A DNA stretch of 64,000 nucleotides from Eulemur rufifrons. Taxonomy: Eukaryota > Chordata > Mammalia > Primates > Lemuridae. The notes beneath the pieces are model-generated. The model saw nothing but the letters and a program-made list of their open reading frames with translations. It did not search any database and was not told where the DNA came from. The stretch is taken from positions 221,930,843 through 221,994,842 of the forward strand of contig NC_090989.1 in assembly GCF_041146395.1 (NCBI RefSeq). The letters run 5' to 3'. A program made the translations under genes and the position numbers. Of this stretch, positions 58,945 through 64,000 are shown one piece after another; within the stretch, counting starts at the first letter, position 1, and each line of letters begins with the position of its first letter.

Positions 58945-59205
58945 GCATCGCTTATTTTCATTATGAAGGTCACCATTGTGTTTGAGTCACTCTGGTGGGA
59001 GTATTTTACACACATTAGCTCTAAAATTCATAATGGCCTGAAATACAGGTTCTAACGTCCCCACATAATTGACAAGGAAATTGAGGTTTAGAGAGGTTAA
59101 CTAATTTACCCAAGTTGTGCAGTTAATAATGTGTTCCATTGGGCTTCAGACACAGCTCTGTTTGATACTAAAGCTCTTGCTCTTTCTACTGCTCAGGATG
59201 CCTCT
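58945..59205 (-). mobile_element. MIR SINE, antisense
   Basis: CCCCACATAATTGACAAGGAAATTGAGG, TTACCCAAGTTGTGCAGTTAATAATG and CTCTTGCTCTTTCTACTGC follow the reversed MIR. Confidence 0.8.
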
Positions 59206-59249
59206 TTAATTGGTACCCTGGTTTTGTCATGTTCCACATGAATATTGAT

Positions 59250-59765
59250 TTTGCTGTACAGTATAGAGGCTCACAGACCTGGCTTCAAATCTAAGCTTTA
59301 CCATATACTAACTGTATGACCTTGGAATAGTAATGATAGTAGTAGTAATAATAATTGCCATTCAGTATGTATCAAGCACTATTCTAAAAACATACATATA
59401 CATATATATAAAATTTCTTATATTTAAAGTAGTCATTTAATCTTCACAAAAATCCTACAGGCATGTAGGATTATTAAGCTATTTACAAATGAGGAAACTG
59501 AGGCACACAGAGGGTAAGTCACAGAATTTATAAGAAGTAGAAGGAGATTTCAGCATAATGGTCTATCTGCAGTATCCATTTCAACCATTTCCCTATAAAT
59601 CTTAAGAAATTATTTAAACTCTTTGAGACCCCATTTTCTTATAAAATGAAATGATACTGTCTACTTATAATTGTTATAAGGATCAAATGAGAAAATATAC
59701 ACAAAGGACTTCTCATAGTCCCCAACAAATAACAAGCACTCAACAATGTTAAATTTCTACCCCTT
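59250..59765 (+). mobile_element. MIR SINE, sense, split by another MIR
   Basis: The first part, to about 59335, is AGAGGCTCACAGACCTGGCTTC, then TAACTGTATGACCTTGG. The second resumes at about 59585 with GAAATTATTTAAACTCTTTGAGACCCC and continues through GATCAAATGAGAAAATATAC to AACAAGCACTCAACAATG. Together they form one near-complete sense MIR. Coordinates include the embedded copy. Confidence 0.8.
59336..59560 (-). mobile_element. MIR SINE, antisense, nested in a MIR
   Basis: CATTCAGTATGTATCAAGCAC, TCATTTAATCTTCACAAAAATCC, TACAAATGAGGAAACTGAGGC and GGGTAAGTCACAGAATTTATAAG are a reversed MIR lying between the halves of a sense MIR. Confidence 0.8.
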
Positions 59766-60209
59766 TGCTCTGAAGCCAATACCATAGTTTCACAGCTGGT
59801 ATTTGATATTTGATATTTGCTATACTGGTGATCGGGACCACTTTTAAGGGTCAGAGTGATCTGGAGCAATCCAACAGGCAATATGCAACTTTGAAATAGA
59901 TCTGAATCCCAGCATAAAAGAGCCTATGACATTTATATAACCTGATGGAGCTAGGACTCCAGGGTCAGATATTAACTGAGAATTCACACTGACTGCATGA
60001 TAAAGGAAGGAAGGAATCCGTATGAATATGTAACTATCACAGTTTGATATATCCTGTTCCAAGAGAGTCTTCAATACCTATTCACTGTTGAAATGGAATG
60101 GAAGACCAGCACACAGTCTTGCCTATTGTAGGGACAGATCTGGATTCACATTAATCTTTCTTTAAGTATTTTTGCTTTCTATAAAGAAATAAGCTCTTAA
60201 TCCATAAAC
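59766..60209. other. Unassigned sequence
   Basis: Nothing recognised. Confidence 0.35.
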
Positions 60210-60460
60210 ATAAGCATATCGAATACCTATTATATGGCTCTATGGGAGATGCAAGGTACACAACACACAGTATCAGCTCTCAAAGATCACTTCAGTGCAG
60301 AGAGAAGACAGGCTATTCAGGGAAGATGATTAGCAATGCAATGTCATGTAAAAAAGAGGAGGAAGAGTAAATGCTACTATTATTAAAATGAAAAAGCAAG
60401 GACCCAGAACCTGGATGGCCTGGAGAAATTCCCCAGGAGAGATGAGATTTGAGTAGGGTT
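60210..60460 (-). mobile_element. L2 3' remnant, antisense
   Basis: GAATACCTATTATATGGCTC, GATGCAAGGTACACAACAC and GAGATGAGATTTGAGTAGGG follow the antisense L2 tail. Confidence 0.5.
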
Positions 60461-60474
60461 CTGGAGGACTTAAC

Positions 60475-60590
60475 TCATCTGTCTCACAGTTCCCATCTGT
60501 AGAATGGGGATAATAACCCCAGCCTAATTTACATGAAGTTCACATGAGATAGTATGAATCAGCTTTATCCACAGTGCATTGGCGAGACAA
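60475..60590 (+). mobile_element. MIR fragment, sense
   Basis: GTCTCACAGTTCCCATCTGTAGAATGGGGATAATAACC is the MIR middle; the 3' part is decayed. Confidence 0.65.
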
Positions 60591-62439
60591 CTAGATCCTT
60601 GAAATATCCCAAGAAATTGGTTTTATGATAAAATAAATTTGCAAAACCCTACATAGATCACCCTCTGAGAGCTTCTCAATGCATATTCACGTCATAATGA
60701 TGCTAAGAAGTATGTAAGGCTAAAAAGAAATTGCTGAATCTTGTTTTACTTGGGGGGGTTCCCAAATATTTTGATCACATAACCCTTTACTCAGAGTTTT
60801 CTACTAATATCTTGCAGATTTCGTGGAACACAATTTGAGCAATGCTACTATACATGAACATTCTGTGCATACTTGCATAAAGTGGCATAATGACTCACAT
60901 TATTTTGTGCAACTATATTGTAAGTTCACAAAGTAAACATAAAATTTCTTTGGATCAGAAGATATATCTAACTTTATCTTTCGCTCTACTCACGGGCTTT
61001 TCCAACTTGGATTTTTAAAAAATATAAAAATATATTTAGAGTTTATGTCTTACCATCCAAATTCAGCCCACTCAAACCCTGGTCAAGATTTCTCTCTTTC
61101 ACAAAATCTTCCCATCCTTCCCTCCCCTCCTGCCCACTCCTCTGTTCTCTGATCTGTCTGAGCACTGACTGTCCCCAAGGAACTGGGACTTTGGAGTCGT
61201 CTCTAAGAAACTGGAATTATGCAGAATTAAAATGTCCCACATTTGACAGTATTGAATAGCATTAGAGTGAAATTTGTGAGAAAACCACAGTTTTAAAAGG
61301 AAAGGCAGAATTTTCTCCTTAGGGTTCCAGAAGTTCCAGGGGAATTTCACAAGGTGGGGGGGAAACACTTCATTTCTTTGTTTTGTTTCATCTTGTTTGC
61401 TTTGTGATCCAATTCTCAGTTCACAATTACAAAAATTTCATTTACTCAAAGCATATATTAAGTTTAAGCTTTCTAAACTTGGACATGGATTTACGTTTAA
61501 ATTTCTCAGATATCTTCTTTTTAAAATATTGCAAAACTAATGACTTTTCTCTGTGTGACTTCTCGATTGTTCTAAACTTTTAGTACTCCTTGGCTGTATT
61601 GAAATCTGTGAATTTGTATTTAAAAGTCATTTTTTAAATAAAAAGTGATGAAATGAAACATTCCTAACTGAAACTTTGCACATTATTTATTACTGGGGCT
61701 CTGTGTTTTGAAGTTGTAAAATCAAAGTACAATATTTACTCGGTTTAAAATGCAGTAATATGTTTAATGCCTCTCTTGCAAGCGAGGCTTCCTTTGGCCT
61801 TCTGACTAATGCACCAATGGAAACATTATATGTATTAACGGAAAGTGCCCACAAGCCACTTTTACTGTGAATTTCAACAAAATAAAGGATAATTTGAGAG
61901 GGTAACACTGTAGTTATACTGGGAGAAGCTAGAGGTTATAATGGATGGGGAAGAATGAGTGAGTTATTGAACAGGCAGTAATAGGAATAGCAACAGCAGG
62001 GTATAGATACAAAAAGACTCTCTCAGATACTGGTTTACTACAAAAAAATTCAAAACAACCACAAGCTAAATGTGGTGCTCATTATATTACAGGAAGAGAA
62101 TTAAAATGAGGCAGAGAAATACAGATCGAGGCAAATTTTTATTGCTTCGTATAACAGAAAAGAGTCAGACAAGGTTAGATTTTGGAAAGTCTCATGATAG
62201 CTAAAATGAAACTAGTCACCTAAACAGAATCTTTGAAGCGCAAAAGGTGCTTTATTTGAAACACTGTGGTTAATTAAAATATCCATTACTCAAACATAAA
62301 TTGTTATTTATGAAAATTATTAGTCAAGGAGAGGAGTCATACCTGAGGCTGTGATTCAGACTTGTTATTTATAATAATTCACATCAGCTCAGACTACAAC
62401 TGGAAATTTTTCTGCGAGTTCTTCAATCAGGGGGTTGTA
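60591..62439. other. Long, mostly unique stretch
   Basis: No gene or confident repeat. 60755-60860 (GTTCCCAAATATTTTGATCAC...) may be an old hAT end. A 20-bp palindrome with one mismatch, GCCTCTCTTGCAAGCGAGGC, lies at 61769-61788. 61620-61910 looks like a possible conserved element by texture only. Confidence 0.4.
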
Positions 62440-62510
62440 GATTCTTCTTGGCTCCAGGCACAGGGCCTGGAAATCAGTTACTGCTCAGTGAATGTTTGTT
62501 GTCCAGACTA
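62440..62510 (+). mobile_element. L2 3' tail fragment
   Basis: CCAGGCACAGGGCCTGGAAATCAG, then CTCAGTGAATGTTTGTTG, is the terminal L2 motif. Confidence 0.55.
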
Positions 62511-62599
62511 GTCACCTGGAAACCACAAGGAAAAAAATATCAATGATAATGAGATTGTTGCCTTAACTTTAGCACACACTTCTGCCACTTAATTAAATC

Positions 62600-62870
62600 A
62601 TTAACTTAAGCATTCATTCATTCACTCAAAAGCTCCTCTTTGAGCTTATCTTCTGTGTTAGGCACTGGGTATACACTGAGAAATATAAGAGCTTGGCCCC
62701 TGCTCTCCTAGAGTTTATTATGATCTAGTAGGAAAGACGGACAATAAACAAGTAGAAAAAATATCCAATCATAATTAGGATAGATAAGAATAAAAATTAA
62801 TGATGATAAATACCTATGCAGGTTGTACTACTTCAGAATAGCAGTTCTAGGTGACATTTCACCTTTCCTT
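62600..62870 (-). mobile_element. L2 3' end, antisense
   Basis: CATTCATTCATTCACTC, TGTTAGGCACTGGGTATACAC, CCTGCTCTCCTAGAGTTTATTATG, AAAGACGGACAATAAACAAG and TAGGTGACATTTCACC follow the antisense L2 3' end. Confidence 0.8.
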
Positions 62871-63364
62871 TGAAAAATTACTCATTAAATTGATTTGTAT
62901 TCACTGATTTGCCAAGAATGCAGTATGAAATTTAAAATTGAGATTAGAAAACTCTCTAACCAAAAGAAGACAACCACCAGAGAAAACATATTTTGCAAGG
63001 AAAAAACGTAAAGGTAATAACATCTGTTTAATTGATAAATTAGGTACAATGAGAGATTAATAACAATAACTAATAACAAATGGAACAATTATAACAATAT
63101 ACTCTAATAAAAGTTATGTGAGTGCATGCTCTCTCTCTCTCAAAATATCTTATCGTACTCTACTATGGGTCACTGAAAGTGTGGAAAGAAAAACCTCAGA
63201 TAAGGGGGGACTTCATAATTGGCCTTCATTAGTTTTAATTAAAAAAACCTTGCTTTCAAACATTTCTTTCTGACCCCAGACAGATGTTTTCTAGACAAAA
63301 GCTCAGGCTACTGTTAATGCAGAAGACTCATTTTTTTTTTATTCAGCCACTTTAAAGGCAGCGG
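62871..63364. other. Unassigned AT-rich sequence
   Basis: (CT)n of about 6 units lies near 63130. Nothing else recognised. Confidence 0.35.
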
Positions 63365-63885
63365 AGTTTGGTGAAGACTAAAGATTTTGGTGTCCACTCT
63401 GAGAAACATGAGTATGGTACATACTCTGTTGGCACTTTCCAATGTGAACATAGGTTACTTAACCCTTCCAGGCCTCATTTTGTAAATATTTTAGTCAAAA
63501 TACAGCACCCACACACAGAATGCCAAAGTATCAAGGTATAGCTCAGTGGATTATCACCAAAACCAATCTGTGTAGCCACCACCCAAACCAAGACATGGAC
63601 CATTGCTAGCCCCCAAAATTCTCTTCGTGGGCTCCCTGCAATCTCTTGACCAGTCTTCTCTCCAGAGTTGCCACTCCTTTGACTTCTAACATTACAATTT
63701 CGTGTTGCACTCTCTTTTTAAAAATTTTATACGTATGGAATCAAATTGTATGTACTTTTTGGCATCTAGCTTCTTTCACTGAACCACATTTCTGTATCTG
63801 TAAAATGGGGGAAATGATATCTTCCTTACTCCGTGGTTATGAAAAATGATGTTGAAGTTGTGCAGCATGTAAGGTGCTTGGCTTA
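63365..63885 (+). mobile_element. MIR SINE, sense, split by an old L1
   Basis: The first part ends TAGGTTACTTAACCCTTCCAGGCCTC. The second begins CTGTATCTGTAAAATGGGG at about 63790 and runs to AAGGTGCTTGGC. The L1 fragment at 63485-63785 lies between them. Confidence 0.65.
63485..63785 (-). mobile_element. Old L1 3' fragment, antisense, nested in MIR
   Basis: CCACCACCCAAACCAAGACATGG, TCTCTTGACCAGTCTTCTC, CCTTTGACTTCTAACATTAC, TATACGTATGGAATCAAATTG and CATCTAGCTTCTTTCACTG follow an antisense old-L1 region. Confidence 0.75.
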
Positions 63886-64000
63886 CAGCCAGTTCCCAGA
63901 AAAGATGACTATTTTATCCTTCCTACTTCTGTGTTCACAAGCAGTGCGTACACAAATGGAAACACTAGTGATGAGGATGGAATGGCTTTGGAAACATTTG
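63886..64000. other. Unassigned end of the window
   Basis: Nothing recognised in the last 115 bases. Confidence 0.3.

Overview
The window looks like non-coding nuclear DNA from a mammal, most probably a lemuriform (strepsirrhine) primate. It is AT-rich and crowded with interspersed repeats. The Alu copies at 15144, 47376 and 47840 carry an expanded middle linker (AAATAGAAAGAAATTAT, then AACTAAAATATATATA) and a right arm containing GCCACGGCACTCACTCTAGCC. I associate both with lemur Alus rather than with human AluJ/S/Y; this is from memory of the families, not from a search. I found no functional protein-coding gene, no convincing exon, no tRNA, rRNA or snRNA gene, and no CpG-island-like promoter. 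The window could be intergenic or lie inside a long intron; the sequence alone does not decide.

The only gene-derived sequence is a processed ferritin light chain (FTL) pseudogene at about 12431-13208. It keeps its 5' leader with a damaged iron-responsive element, the start codon, the AATAAA signal and an A-rich tail.

Layout. 1-8 kb: an old antisense Alu, several MIR and L2 remnants, and unique DNA. 8-12 kb: a young L1 stub, a Tigger-like DNA transposon split by foreign sequence, MIR and L2. 12.4-13.2 kb: the FTL pseudogene. 15-16 kb: a young lemur-type Alu with perfect target-site duplications, followed by an older Alu. 18.5-23.5 kb: an L1 whose 5' half is inverted relative to its 3' end (twin-priming layout), with an Alu inserted in the endonuclease region. 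23.6-31 kb: mostly unique sequence with two strong hairpin/palindrome sites. 32-35 kb: two L2 elements in opposite orientations, each interrupted by a hAT-type element. 36-42 kb: a young L1 3' end with an open ORF2 C-terminus, LTR-like repeats, MER5A, MER1 and a solo LTR. 42-50 kb: L2, a MaLR-like LTR, a second MER1, and an inverted pair of lemur Alus, one of them inside MER5A. 50-64 kb: unique DNA, MIRs, two young antisense L1 stubs, an old antisense L1, and nested MIRs.

I found no undescribed system of cooperating genes. The observations most worth checking are a 96-bp imperfect palindrome at 25606-25701, a template-switch-like rearrangement at 34390-34471, the split L1 at 18.5-23.5 kb, and the close inverted Alu pair at 47.4-48.2 kb. 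Repeat family names come from recognition of consensus fragments and were not verified by RepeatMasker.
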